Part shown: positions 45,097 to 54,446 of the stretch, in pieces
How positions within the stretch are numbered: position 1 is the first letter of the stretch
Layout: every line of letters starts with the position of its first letter
Origin: Streptomyces anulatus
GTDB lineage: Bacteria > Actinomycetota > Actinomycetes > Streptomycetales > Streptomycetaceae
NCBI RefSeq assembly: GCF_000721175.1
Contig: NZ_JOEZ01000037.1
Coordinates: 5,239 to 69,238, forward strand
Length of the DNA: 64,000 nt
Direction of reading: 5' to 3'
Position numbers and translations under genes: made by a program
Notes under the pieces: model-generated
The model's database searches: none
Told to the model about the DNA's origin: nothing
The model's input: only the letters and a program-made list of their open reading frames with translations

Positions 45097-45762
45097 TCAG
45101 CGCGCGGTGAGCGCCGCGGGTTCGCCGAGGTGGTGCGCGGCGGTGCGCCAGGCGGCGGTGACGGCTTCGCGGGCCGTGGCGGTCGCCGCCCCGACCTCCG
45201 GCGGGAGGTGCAGCGGGGCGCCGACGTGGACGTGGAGCCGGGGGCGGCGGGCCGGTGCGGTGAGGAGCCCGGAGATCTGCTTGGCACACCGGCCCGAGGT
45301 CACCCTGCGGGCGCCCGCCTGACCGAGCGGCACGACGGGCGCCCCGGACGCGTGCGCGAGGCGGGCGAGGCCGCTGCGGAAGCTCTCCGGCGGGGCCTCC
45401 GCGGCGTCCGTGCGGCAGGGCAGCCTTCCTTCGCCGTAGATGAGCAGATGGCGGCCGTCCCCGAGCACACCGGCCGCCACGTCGAGGGCGTCCGCCGCCC
45501 GGTGGGTGTTGCGGTGGACGGGCACGTGGCCGCCGCGTTCCAGGAGGCGGCCGAGGACCGGGATGCGCCACAGGCCCGCGGTGGCCATGACGACGGGTTC
45601 GACGCCGAGGCGCAGCAGTGCGGCGAGGACGATGCCCGGGTCGGCCAGGGAGGTGTGGTTGGCGACGATGATGCTGCCGGCGGCCGGGGCCGTGGCGTGG
45701 TCGGAGGTGACCGTGAGGCGTCCGAGGGAGGGTACGACGGCGGCGGCGATACGGCTGAGCAC
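45097..45762 (-). CDS. 1-acyl-glycerol-3-phosphate acyltransferase-like protein
   Basis: 221 aa. PlsC-type motifs: motif I NHTSLADPG (NHxxxxD), motif II GHVPVHRN, and motif III YGEGRLP before the PPESFRSGLARLAHASGAPV segment. It transfers an acyl chain to lysophosphatidate or a related lipid at the membrane. The GTG start at 45762 is preceded by GGGAG at 5 nt; longer frames upstream have no family similarity. No dedicated partner nearby. Confidence 0.85.
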   Translation of the reverse strand: MLSRIAAAVVPSLGRLTVTSDHATAPAAGSIIVANHTSLADPGIVLAALLRLGVEPVVMATAGLWRIPVLGRLLERGGHVPVHRNTHRAADALDVAAGVLGDGRHLLIYGEGRLPCRTDAAEAPPESFRSGLARLAHASGAPVVPLGQAGARRVTSGRCAKQISGLLTAPARRPRLHVHVGAPLHLPPEVGAATATAREAVTAAWRTAAHHLGEPAALTAR

Positions 45763-46596
45763 GGTTCTCCCGGGGTCCGGCGGGCATGGCTGCCCTGGTG
45801 ACGGCGGTGCGGTCGGAGCCGGCCCGCCTTGCTCGGCTCGGCCTGCCACGCCCTCATCGTCGTGGCGGCCGGGGCGCGGGGCCTGAGTGCGGGTACTCAG
45901 GCCCCTGGGTCGATCACCCCTGCATCGCGGTTCTCCCGGGGGACCGGCTCCCCCGGGCGGTGAGCCCGTGGACCACCTTGTTGCAGATCGGCTGCCGTTG
46001 GTTGCGGCCGTCGCCTGAGGCTCCGGCTTCTCCCGGTTCCGGACGCCGGGGGGCGTTGGGAACCGGGACTTCACCGGGCGGTGTGCCGTTCCGGGGCAGA
46101 CGGCCGGCCACACCTCCGTGTCAGCGGGGAGACGGAGGGCGGTCGCTGCCGGTGACGCTCGACGGGGCGCGCAACGCGCGCAAGCGACGCCCGCGAGCAC
46201 GGGCAGCGGCGAGAGGGGCCACCACGGGAAACGCACGGCAACCCGCTCGGGAGGCCCGGTGGCGCGGAGGCCCGGCCGGTGACGCCTTCGGCGCCGCCCC
46301 GGCGGCCTTCCGCCCATCGGCGGCCGGCTGGGAGCGCTCTCCACGCGGCTGCGTGGACCGCTCACCTAGCACGGCCGCGGGGGCGGTCGCGACGGGCGGC
46401 CGGGGGCCGCAGTGGCATCGGGCGGCCTCTATCGGACGCCCCGCCTACCGCGGCCTCACCCGCTCCACTGAAGACGGTTCTTCAGCAAACCATCGCGTCG
46501 CGAACGCAAGAATATGGCAATAGTTGTGGGACGTTCATCGTCCCGTGATGGACTTGTCCGCCTTGAGGCGGCTGGAACGGGGGTTCCGGCTCGTCG
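45763..46596. other. Large intergenic stretch, no supported gene
   Basis: More than 800 bases without a recognisable gene. Open frames on both strands are Arg/Pro/Ala-rich shadows. The right end (46480-46550) is A/T-rich, with GAAGACGGTTCTTC forming a short dyad, possibly a promoter or the remains of one. Confidence 0.45.
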
Positions 46597-46758
46597 CTAG
46601 CGGGCCGCGGCGGCCGTCCGGACGGCGCCGAAGTCGATGGCGCGGTCGGCCTCGCGCAGGACTTCCTCGGCCACCCGGCGCACTTCGGCGGGCACGTCGC
46701 CCTGCTCCTCCACGAGGCCTGCGTAGATCGGTGCTTCGGTGCTGTCTGCGGAACTCAT
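46597..46758 (-). CDS. Small acidic helical protein, 53 aa
   Basis: ATG 46758 to TAG 46597. The protein begins MSSADSTEAPIYAGLVEEQG and continues DVPAEVRRVAEEVLREADRA before IDFGAVRTAAAAR. It is acidic and strongly helical after the first 15 residues. Codon positions have the normal G/C bias. A GGGGAAG lies upstream of the start. Function unknown; it looks like a conserved small streptomycete protein, but I cannot name a family. Confidence 0.6.
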   Translation of the reverse strand: MSSADSTEAPIYAGLVEEQGDVPAEVRRVAEEVLREADRAIDFGAVRTAAAAR

Positions 46759-46929
46759 ACGGTTCTTCCCCGTCGGTCTGGTGCGAAGAGCCCCGGCCGG
46801 TCGGCGGAGGCGGGGCGAGTGTACGTGGTGGGAGGCTGCGGGGGCGATTCGTTATCAGCCGCCGGGACCACCCCGCACCTGCTGGAACGGTCCCCGCCCC
46901 GCCCGTGGCGGCTGCGGGCGTCGGCTCGG

Positions 46930-47583
46930 TCACCGCCTGCGGCGGGCGCGCCGAGGTGCCGCACGGGAAAGCCCGCACGGGCGACGGGCGCGGTCAGCTC
47001 GTCGGCCCGGGCCGCCCGCAGGCCCACCACCGCGCTGGCAGTCGGACCCGATGTCGAGGACGGCCAGCGCCGCGCCGATCCTCCGGTAGCGGCGGCCACC
47101 GTGCAGGAACCTCTCGGTCGGCAGGAGCATCTCCTCGGCCTCGAAGAGCACCCACGGTGAGGCCCTGGTCCGCGCAGTCGGCTGCGGCCGGCGGCGGCCA
47201 GAAGCCGCCGTTGGCGGCGATGGCGGCCTCCACGCCGGCCCGGCCGTCCGGCCAGCCGGAGACGAAGGACGCACCGTCGGCCGGGACGTTGGAGTCGACG
47301 AACACGACGCGGGCGAGCCGGTCGCCGATCCGCTCGGCCGCCTGCCCGACCGGTATGCCGGCGTATCTGTGCCCGACCGGCACCACGTCGCGCGGATCGA
47401 GGCGCTCGACCTCGTCGACGATGTCCCGCACGTGCGTCTGCCGGCCCGCCGCCCCCGCTTGTCGGCGAGGCCCGGCAGGGTCAGCGGGCGGACCCCGTGA
47501 CCGGCCGCGCGCAGGCCGGGCTCCACATCGCGCCATGCCCACGAGCCGAGCCAGGCCCCTGCCACGAGTACGAAATGCGTCAT
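46930..47583 (-). pseudogene. Alpha/beta hydrolase, frameshifted
   Basis: ATG 47583 opens MTHFVLVAGAWLGSWAWRDV and GHGVRPLTLPGLADK, the start of salicylate-esterase-like hydrolases. A shift near 47460 moves to THVRDIVDEVERLDPRDVVP, GHRYAGIPVGQAAERIGDRL and VVFVDSNVPADGASFVSGWP. A further shift leads to FEAEEMLLPTERFLHG. The nucleophile elbow reads GHRYAG, lacking the expected Ser or Asp. At least two shifts and an altered catalytic site make it dead. Confidence 0.75.
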
Positions 47584-47751
47584 GCCGGCAACGTAGTGCA
47601 GCCCTCTGACAGCGCCTCTCCGCCGCCGTACCGCCACCCGCCCGCCCCACCGTCCGGTCCGCCCCCGGTGCTTCGCTATCTTCACCGGACACGGAACGGG
47701 CGGCGGACTCGGTGACCGCCGTCGCCCGCCGCCGACCGAAGGAGAGCACCT

Positions 47752-48726
47752 GTGCGTTCCCCCGCCAGCGACCGGAGCGTCGGCGTCCTGCTGCCGCGCG
47801 ACCTGCCCGCGGACCGGATCCTGCCGTACGCACGCCGGGCCGAGGAACTGGGGTTCGGTGCCGTGTGGGTGGTCGAGGACCTCGGCTTCCGCGGCGGGAT
47901 CGCGCAGGCGGCCGCCGTGCTGGCCTCCACCGACCGCGTCCGGGTCGGCATCGGGCTGCTGCCCGCCGGGGCCCGTAACGTGGCGTTCGCGGCGCTGGAG
48001 ATCGCGTCCCTGGCGCAGTTGTTCCCGGGCCGGGTCGACGTCACAGTGGGGCACGGCATGCCCCACTGGATGCGCAGCGTCGGCCAGTGGCCCAAGAGCC
48101 CGCTCACCTTCCTCCGCGAGTACGTCGACGCCCTGCGGGCCCTGCTGCGCGGCGAACTCACGCAACGGCGCGGGCAGTACGTGCACCTCGACGGTGTGCG
48201 GCTCGACCCCGGCGCGCTGCCCGACGTCGTGCCCGACGTCCTGACAGGTGTCCGGGGCCCCAAGTCCCTTGCCGTGTCCGGTGAGGTGGCCGACGGGACG
48301 GTCCTCGCGGAGCCGGTCGCCCCCGAGTACGCGCGGGCGGCGCTCGGGCACATCGCCGCCGGCCGCCCCCACCGTCTGGTCGCGTACAACATCGCGTCAG
48401 TCGACGCCGATCCGCGCACCGCGCTGGCCGCCGCCCGCCCGGGACTGGAGTGGATCGGCGAGCCGGACTGGCACGCGCACATCGCCCCGCTCCCGTTCGC
48501 CGGCGAGCTGGTCGAGCTGCGGGCCGGATGCGCGAGCCGCGAGGAGTTCGTCCGGCGCATGCCCGACGACTGGGTCGCGCGGCTCACCGTGGCCGGGACT
48601 CCGGAGGAGGCCCGTGCCCGCCTCGCCGGACTGCGGGCGGCGGGCGTCACCGACACGGTCCTCGCCCCGGTGGGCCCCGACCCGGTGGGGGCCCTGGAGT
48701 CACTGGCCACCGTTCTCGACGCCTGA
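47752..48726 (+). CDS. LLM-class (F420-dependent) oxidoreductase
   Basis: 324 aa luciferase-like barrel. VGVLLPRDLPADRILPYARR, AEELGFGAVWVVEDLGFRGG and VGIGLLPAGARNVAFAALEI form the N-terminal half. The GHGMPHWMRSVGQWPKSPLT loop and FLREYVDALRALLRGE are typical of F420-using members. A GTG start at 47752 with AGGAG 7 nt upstream. Cytosolic; substrate unknown. A single gene. Confidence 0.85.
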   Translation: MRSPASDRSVGVLLPRDLPADRILPYARRAEELGFGAVWVVEDLGFRGGIAQAAAVLASTDRVRVGIGLLPAGARNVAFAALEIASLAQLFPGRVDVTVGHGMPHWMRSVGQWPKSPLTFLREYVDALRALLRGELTQRRGQYVHLDGVRLDPGALPDVVPDVLTGVRGPKSLAVSGEVADGTVLAEPVAPEYARAALGHIAAGRPHRLVAYNIASVDADPRTALAAARPGLEWIGEPDWHAHIAPLPFAGELVELRAGCASREEFVRRMPDDWVARLTVAGTPEEARARLAGLRAAGVTDTVLAPVGPDPVGALESLATVLDA

Positions 48727-48857
48727 GGGCGTGAGCACGCCATGGCCTTTCGATCGATGCCCCTTGCCGATCGGACAGGATGCATTGTCGGCCGTTTCTG
48801 ACTGCTTTTCGCTATGAATGGAGGCGGTGGGCCACGGCGAGGCAGGATGTCCCCGTG

Positions 48858-50891
48858 ATGGGCAACCTCCCCGTCGTGACGACCAGCTTCGTCGGCCGCG
48901 ACAGCGAACTGGTCAGCATCGAACGGGCACTTCGAGATCATCGGCTGGTCACGCTCACCGGCCCCGGCGGGGTCGGCAAGAGCCGGCTGGCCCTGCGCAC
49001 CTCCGAGCGTGCCCAGGACCGCTACGCCGACGGCGTCTGGTGGGCCGATCTTTCCCATCTCCACGACGATCAACTGCTCGCCACGACGGTCTGCGACGGC
49101 GTCGGACTCCTGGACCACAGCCCCCGTCGGCCGGTGGCCGCGCTCGGTGAATGGCTGTCCGAACGGCGCCTGCTCCTCGTGCTCGACTGCTGCGAGCGGA
49201 TCGTCGGCCCCTGCGGACAGCTCGTCGCCGAACTGCTCGCCGCGGCACCGGGACTGACGGTCCTGGCCACCAGCAGGGAGCCGCTGGGCGCGGCGGACGA
49301 GATGTGCGTCGAGGTGCCGCCGCTGTCCGCGGGCGACCACGGTGACGAGGCGGTCCGGCTCTTCCACGAGCGCGCGGACGCCGTCGCCCCGGGACTCTCG
49401 CTCGACGACCCCCGGAGCGCGGCCGCCGTCGCCGAGATCTGCCGCCGGCTCGACGGCATACCGCTCGCCGTCGAACTGGCCTGTGTCCAGCTCCGCGAGA
49501 GCACGGCGCAGGAGATCACCAGGCGGCTGGCCTCCCGGATGGAGAACCTCACCGACGACACCCTCTGGCCCCGTCGCCACCGGGCCCTGCGCACCACGAT
49601 CGGCTGGAGCCACGAACTCTGCGCACCTCTGGAGCGGCTGCTTTGGGCGCGGCTCTCCGTCTTCCGCGGCGTCATCACGACCGCGGACGCGGAGGCGGTG
49701 TGCGCGGGCGGGCCGCTGGAGACCGCGGCCATCGCCCCCGCCCTGGAACGCCTGGCCGACCAGTCCGTGCTCCGGCGGGCCGGGGACGGCTACCGGATGC
49801 TGGACACGCTGCGCGAGTACGGGGCGATGTGGCTGTCCGAGCTTGCGGAGGACGCGCTCCTCGCGGACCGGCACGCCCGGCACTTCGCCCATGTCGCCGT
49901 CCAAGCGTACGCGGGCTGGCTGGGGCCGACGCAGGTCCTCTGGTACCACCGGATCGCCGACACCCACGCGGACCTGTGCGCGGCCCTGGACCATCTGCTG
50001 GCCGAGGACCCGGAGATGGCGATGGAGATGGCCGGGTGCGCGGGTCTCTTCTGGAGCTGCTGCGGCCATCTGCACCAGGCCCGTACGTATCTGCAACGGG
50101 TGCTCGCCCTGCCGCTCTCCGCCGGTCCGCACCGCACCCGGGCGCTCTGGGCCCTGGGTGTCACACTGACCCTGCAGGGCGACCACGAGGCGGCCCGCCG
50201 CACCGGCGAGGAGTGCGGGCACGCGGCCCGCCGCGACGAGGACCCCGAGGCCGTGCTCCTGGCGGCCCACTCCATGAGCTTCACGTATCTGATGATGGGC
50301 CGGCCGCTCACCGCGCACTCCGTCAGCGACCGCGCGCTGCGCGACCACCCGGGCGACCCGACGGACGCGCCCTCGCAGTTGCGCTGCCGGGTGATACGGC
50401 TGTTCGCCCTGTCCGCGCTCGGCCGGCTGGACGAGGCGTACGAGGAGGCGATGCGGCTCCAGCGGGTCAGTCTGCGCTTCGGCGAGCACTGGGCACGGGC
50501 CTACGCCGATCACCAACTGGCCCTCATCCACCTGCTCCAGGGGCGTCCCCGGCACGCCGAGAGCCACGCGCGCGCGATGCTCGCGAGCAAGCACGAGCTC
50601 CAGGACAGCCTCGGCATAGCGCTCGGGCTCGATCTGCTCGCCGGGGCCATCGCCGCCCAGGGGAACGGGGTGGCCGCGGCCCGTGCCTCCGGTGCGGGAC
50701 ACACGTACTGGCGCATGATCGGCCACCCGCACCGGGGCACCCCGGAGCTGGGGGCGATCCGCGAGCAGTGGGAGCACCGGGCCCGGCAGGCGGCGGGCGA
50801 CTCGGCGTACGAGCGGGCCTACCGGCGCGCCTCTGCCGACGACGCCGAACGCGGCCTGGCCCACGCGCTGGAGCGCGGGCACCCCGGATAG
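48858..50891 (+). CDS. STAND-type ATPase regulator without DNA-binding domain
   Basis: 677 aa. The NTPase begins at once: LPVVTTSFVGRDSELVSIER, Walker A TGPGGVGKSRLAL (35-45), Walker B LLLVLDCCERI, and the GIPLAVELA helical motif. A winged helix and a TPR-like helical region follow. This is the AfsR/LuxR-associated core, but no BTAD/OmpR N-terminus and no C-terminal LuxR HTH are present; the protein ends after SADDAERGLAHALERG. It may act as a protein-protein switch or be a truncated regulator. Start at ATG 48858 or GTG 48855. Confidence 0.75.
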   Translation: MGNLPVVTTSFVGRDSELVSIERALRDHRLVTLTGPGGVGKSRLALRTSERAQDRYADGVWWADLSHLHDDQLLATTVCDGVGLLDHSPRRPVAALGEWLSERRLLLVLDCCERIVGPCGQLVAELLAAAPGLTVLATSREPLGAADEMCVEVPPLSAGDHGDEAVRLFHERADAVAPGLSLDDPRSAAAVAEICRRLDGIPLAVELACVQLRESTAQEITRRLASRMENLTDDTLWPRRHRALRTTIGWSHELCAPLERLLWARLSVFRGVITTADAEAVCAGGPLETAAIAPALERLADQSVLRRAGDGYRMLDTLREYGAMWLSELAEDALLADRHARHFAHVAVQAYAGWLGPTQVLWYHRIADTHADLCAALDHLLAEDPEMAMEMAGCAGLFWSCCGHLHQARTYLQRVLALPLSAGPHRTRALWALGVTLTLQGDHEAARRTGEECGHAARRDEDPEAVLLAAHSMSFTYLMMGRPLTAHSVSDRALRDHPGDPTDAPSQLRCRVIRLFALSALGRLDEAYEEAMRLQRVSLRFGEHWARAYADHQLALIHLLQGRPRHAESHARAMLASKHELQDSLGIALGLDLLAGAIAAQGNGVAAARASGAGHTYWRMIGHPHRGTPELGAIREQWEHRARQAAGDSAYERAYRRASADDAERGLAHALERGHPG

Positions 50892-50961
50892 CCGGAGCCG
50901 CGCGCCCGGCTCCGCCAGCCGGTCGCCGGGCACCCGAAGTGACACCGCTTAGCATCCCGGT

Positions 50962-51462
50962 ATGACGTTCATCAGTCAGCTACGTCCCGACCACGCCGAG
51001 GCCCTGCTCGCCTTCGAGCGGGAGAACCGGGCCTACTTCGCCGCGTCCATCCCCGACCGGGGCGACGACTACTTCGCCGCATTCGCCGAACGCCACCGCG
51101 AGCTGCTCGCCGAGCAGGACGCGGGGCTGCACCACTTCCACCTCATCGAGGACGACGGCGGCATCCTCGGCCGGATCAACCTCCTCGGGGTGCGGGACGG
51201 TTCGGCCGAGCTGGGCTACCGCATAGCGGAGAAGGCCGCGGGGCGGGGCCTGGCCACCTGGGCGGTCCAGCAGGTCTGCGTTCTGGCGGTCCAGGAGTAC
51301 GGGCTCACCGCGCTGCGCGCGGAGACGACGCTGGACAACACGGGATCCCGCGCGGTGCTGGCGCGTACGGGCTTCGAGCCGCTGGAGGACGTCATGTTCG
51401 GCGACCGCCCCGGGCGGCGGTACGTCCTGGATCTGAGCGGGGGCGCTCCCCCGGCCCCCTGA
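50962..51462 (+). CDS. GNAT-family N-acetyltransferase (RimJ type)
   Basis: 166 aa. TFISQLRPDHAEALLAFERE, GRINLLGVRDGSAELGYRIA, then EKAAGRGLATWAVQQVCVLA (acetyl-CoA loop) and RAETTLDNTGSRAVLARTGF (RimJ/RimL N-S-x-x-V-L-x-x-x-G-F). It acetylates an amino group of a protein or small molecule. Complete and cytosolic. A single gene. Confidence 0.88.
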   Translation: MTFISQLRPDHAEALLAFERENRAYFAASIPDRGDDYFAAFAERHRELLAEQDAGLHHFHLIEDDGGILGRINLLGVRDGSAELGYRIAEKAAGRGLATWAVQQVCVLAVQEYGLTALRAETTLDNTGSRAVLARTGFEPLEDVMFGDRPGRRYVLDLSGGAPPAP

Positions 51463-51684
51463 CCGGCTCCCCGGCCGGACGACCGGGGCATCGCAGGATG
51501 ACCGGGCACGGTGGATGACCAGGACGCGACGGATGACCGGGGCACGGTCCGCCGGCGGCGCGGCGGCGATCGGCCGGATGGCCCACCTCGGGGGCAAGCG
51601 CCGTGCGGCCGCCCGATGCTGGGGCTCGCGGCAGCGGAGCGTACCGCTCCGCCCACCGAAGCCCACCGCCTTCAGGAGGCCCCC

Positions 51685-52929
51685 GTGCCAGCACGTTCCC
51701 TTCCGGCCGCCCCGCTCCCCCGCAGTCGGCCCCTGCGGCGAAGAGCCGCCGTCGCTGTCCTGGCGGCCGCATCGCTCGCCGGGCTGATGACCGGCCCGGC
51801 CCACGCGGGCGGCGATACGGGCGGGAACGGGGGCGACGGCCCGCACGGGCCCGTCGACCGCGCGCTGGAACGGAGGCTCCAGGCGCTCGTCGACACCCCG
51901 GGAGGGCCGCCCGGCGCCATCGCGGTCCTCACATCGGGCGGCCGGAGCGAGGTGTACCGGGCGGGAACGTCGCAGCTCGGCACCGGGCGTCCGCCCCTGA
52001 CCACCGACCACATGCGGATCGCCAGCACGGCGAAGGCCTTCAGCGGCTCGGTCGCCCTGCAGCTCGCCGAGCGGGGCGCGCTCGGCCTGGGCGACACCCT
52101 CGGCCGGCGACTGCCCCAGCTTCCCTCCGCCTGGCACCGGGTGACGCTCCGCCAGCTCCTGAACCACACCAGCGGGCTCCCCGACTACACCGAGGCCTCC
52201 ACGTTCATCGCCGAGCTGACGGCCGACCCGCGCCGGCGCTTCGACTCCCGCCGGCTGCTGGACTACGTCGCCGGGGACCCGCTGCGGTTCCGGCCGGGCT
52301 CGGCGTACCGCTACTCCAACTGCGACAACATCGCCGTGGCGCTGATGGCCGAGGCGGCGACGGGGCAGCCGTACGAGAAGCTCCTGGCCGAACTCGTGTA
52401 CCGGCCGCTCGGCCTGCGCGACACCAGCCTCCCGCAGGGTTACCGGCTGCCCGAGCCCTATCTGCACGGTTACGCGACGGACCCGCCGGGCGCACCGGAG
52501 GACGTCAGCACGGCGCTCGGCACCTCGGGGGTCTGGGCGTCGGGCGGCATCGTCTCCACGCCCCGGGATCTGGGGGCCTTCATGCGCGGTTACGCCGGAG
52601 GGCTGGGCCTCGGGCCCGAGGTCCGACGACAGCAGCTGTCCTTCGTGGCGGGCAGCTCCGAACCGGCCGGCCCGGGCCGCAACAGGGCCGGTCTCGCCGT
52701 CTTCTCCTACGCGACGCGCTGCGGCACCGTGTACGGCCACACCGGCAACTTTCCGGGCTACACGCAGCTGGCCGCGGGGACCGAGGACGGCAAGCGGTCG
52801 CTGACCGTCTCCCTCACCTCCCAGGTGAACAGCGCGACGAACCCCCGGCTGCTGGCCACGCTCCGCGAGCTTCAGGAGGACTTCGTCTGCCGGCTGCTCG
52901 ACCGCCGGACGCCGGGCGGCGCGCACTGA
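51685..52929 (+). CDS. Secreted serine hydrolase (beta-lactamase/DD-peptidase class C fold)
   Basis: 414 aa. GTG 51685 with AGGAGG, 5 nt before it. A signal peptide ends near residue 41 (AAVAVLAAASLAGLMTGPAH, A). The catalytic motifs of the fold are complete: Ser114-Thr-Ala-Lys117, Tyr in YRYSNCDN, and HTG in GHTGNFPGYTQ. It acts outside the membrane, probably as a D,D-carboxypeptidase or esterase. The extra TLRQLLNHTSGLPDYTE block is typical of the family. Confidence 0.88.
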   Translation: MPARSLPAAPLPRSRPLRRRAAVAVLAAASLAGLMTGPAHAGGDTGGNGGDGPHGPVDRALERRLQALVDTPGGPPGAIAVLTSGGRSEVYRAGTSQLGTGRPPLTTDHMRIASTAKAFSGSVALQLAERGALGLGDTLGRRLPQLPSAWHRVTLRQLLNHTSGLPDYTEASTFIAELTADPRRRFDSRRLLDYVAGDPLRFRPGSAYRYSNCDNIAVALMAEAATGQPYEKLLAELVYRPLGLRDTSLPQGYRLPEPYLHGYATDPPGAPEDVSTALGTSGVWASGGIVSTPRDLGAFMRGYAGGLGLGPEVRRQQLSFVAGSSEPAGPGRNRAGLAVFSYATRCGTVYGHTGNFPGYTQLAAGTEDGKRSLTVSLTSQVNSATNPRLLATLRELQEDFVCRLLDRRTPGGAH

Positions 52930-52938
52930 GGAGGCGGG

Positions 52939-52970
52939 AAGGGGTACGCCGGGTGTCCGGCGTACCCCTT
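52939..52970. terminator. Bidirectional terminator
   Basis: A 14-bp perfect stem (AAGGGGTACGCCGG and its complement) with a GTGT loop, ten bases after the serine hydrolase stop and between converging genes. Confidence 0.85.
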
Positions 52971-52992
52971 CGCGGGTCAGGCGGGGCGGCGG

Positions 52993-53787
52993 TCAGTCGT
53001 TGTCGGTCTCCTCGCGGACGATGGTGTCGTTCTTGGCGTCGATGTCGAAGGTCGTCCTCTTCCAGTCGGAGCCGACCACGTCGACCTGCCAGATGACGTT
53101 GCCCTCGTTGTCGTCGAGGCCGACGGAGGTGACCTTCCCCTTCTTCTTCTCGGTGGCGACCTTGGCCGCCTGCTGCGGGGTCTGGGTGGCCTGGGCCAGC
53201 CGGTCGGCCGTCTGCTTCTTGTCGTCCGCGTTCTGATCCGCGTCGACACGGGCCTCGATCACCTTGCCGTCGACCGCGTTGATCCGGACGGTGTGGATGG
53301 TCCCGTCCTTCTCCGCGACCTCCGCGACCCAGACCGGGCCCTCGGCGCCCGGACTCGCGCTCGGGCTGGACGTGCCGGTTCCGCTCGGGCTCGCGGTTCC
53401 GCTGGGGCTGGCCGAACCCGTGGGGCTGCCCGATCCCGTCGGGCTGGGGCTCTGGTCCTTGTCGTCGTCGTCCACACCCTCCAGGTCCAGGTCCACCAGC
53501 TTGCCCCCGGCCACCTCGCCGGTGGCGGCGGTGGCGGCGTCGTCGAAGGTGACCTTCGTGGCGTCGAGCACCTTCTTGCGCTCCTGCTGGTCCTCGGTCA
53601 GCTGGGCACTGGCCGAGGGCGACGTCGTCTGCTGCTGCGGGAGGACCTTCGCGGCCTCGGAGGTGGCCGCGCTCGTCGCGCTGTCCGAGCTCTGACCGCA
53701 TCCGGTCATCAGCATGGCCGTGGCAGCGGCCATGCCGAGGGCGCCGACCGTCTTGAGGGTGCGGGAACGGGAGGAGGCACTGTTCAT
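52993..53787 (-). CDS. PepSY-domain lipoprotein
   Basis: 264 aa. Signal peptide with lipobox LMTGC (lipid-anchored Cys30). A Ser/Gln-rich linker precedes PepSY 1 (QERKKVLDATKVTFDDAATA, KLVDLDLEG). A Ser/Pro/Gly/Thr repeat linker (SPSPTGSGSPTGSASPSGTA) separates it from PepSY 2 (AATQTPQQAAKVATEKKKGK, TSVGLDDNEGNVIWQVDVVG). It sits on the outer face of the membrane. PepSY domains inhibit or chaperone secreted peptidases; no peptidase is adjacent. ATG 53808 is an alternative start. Confidence 0.82.
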   Translation of the reverse strand: MNSASSRSRTLKTVGALGMAAATAMLMTGCGQSSDSATSAATSEAAKVLPQQQTTSPSASAQLTEDQQERKKVLDATKVTFDDAATAATGEVAGGKLVDLDLEGVDDDDKDQSPSPTGSGSPTGSASPSGTASPSGTGTSSPSASPGAEGPVWVAEVAEKDGTIHTVRINAVDGKVIEARVDADQNADDKKQTADRLAQATQTPQQAAKVATEKKKGKVTSVGLDDNEGNVIWQVDVVGSDWKRTTFDIDAKNDTIVREETDND

Positions 53788-53977
53788 TCGTCGAGGCTCA
53801 AGTCTCATGCACGCATGCCTAGCCCTCCAGGCCATCGGTCATGTTGTCCTACCGGGCGGAGTCACCCGATCGACCGGGCGGCTCCGCCCGTTGGCCGTCG
53901 CTCCCCGGGCGGCGGGCGCCGCGGTGCGCGACAATGGCGGCAGGTCGGTATTCTCCGCGCCCGGCCGGGAGGCCGTC

Positions 53978-54235
53978 ATGGGTCACATGATGCACACCGA
54001 GCGTTACGAACTCATCTTCCAGATGTCCGGCGCCGCCGACGACGTGGTCTCCGTCCGGCTGACCGACCGGCTGGGGGCGGGCGGGTCCCCGGTGTACGAG
54101 GACGAGACGGGGATCGTGCGCGCCGAGATCAGCGACCGGGGCGAGGTCCGCATGCTCGCCAGCGGCGGCCATCAGGTTCCGGGGGCTCCCCTGCTGGCCC
54201 GCCCCCTGAGCGAGGACGCACCCGAAGCGCAGTGA
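53978..54235 (+). CDS. DUF6296 protein
   Basis: 85 aa. ERYELIFQMSGAADDVVSVR, SPVYEDETGIVRAEISDRGE and VRMLASGGHQ match the streptomycete DUF6296 family. ATG 53978 has GGGAGG 6 nt upstream. No signal peptide. Function unknown; the predicted fold is small beta-rich (inference). Followed by a strong terminator. Confidence 0.78.
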   Translation: MGHMMHTERYELIFQMSGAADDVVSVRLTDRLGAGGSPVYEDETGIVRAEISDRGEVRMLASGGHQVPGAPLLARPLSEDAPEAQ

Positions 54236-54244
54236 CCGGACCCG

Positions 54245-54287
54245 CCGGGCGGGGCGCACCGTGTAAGTAGAGGTGCGCCCCGCCCGG
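54245..54287. terminator. Terminator after DUF6296 gene
   Basis: A 16-bp perfect stem (CCGGGCGGGGCGCACC and its complement) with an 11-nt loop. Confidence 0.8.
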
Positions 54288-54446
54288 CTGTGTGCGTACG
54301 GGTCCGCCGACGGGCCCGGCTTTCCGTTCATGGCCACTCTTCCCGTTCATGCCCACTCTTCGCCCGAATGTGTTTACATTCCCGCACCCCGGACGTAACC
54401 TGAGCACGGAACCACAGACTCGGGCATGAAACGGAAACGAAACCAC

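Noticed and set aside
47682..50945. 1087-aa open frame on the minus strand
   Set aside because: Antisense to the LLM oxidoreductase and the STAND ATPase, with low-complexity composition. A shadow frame.
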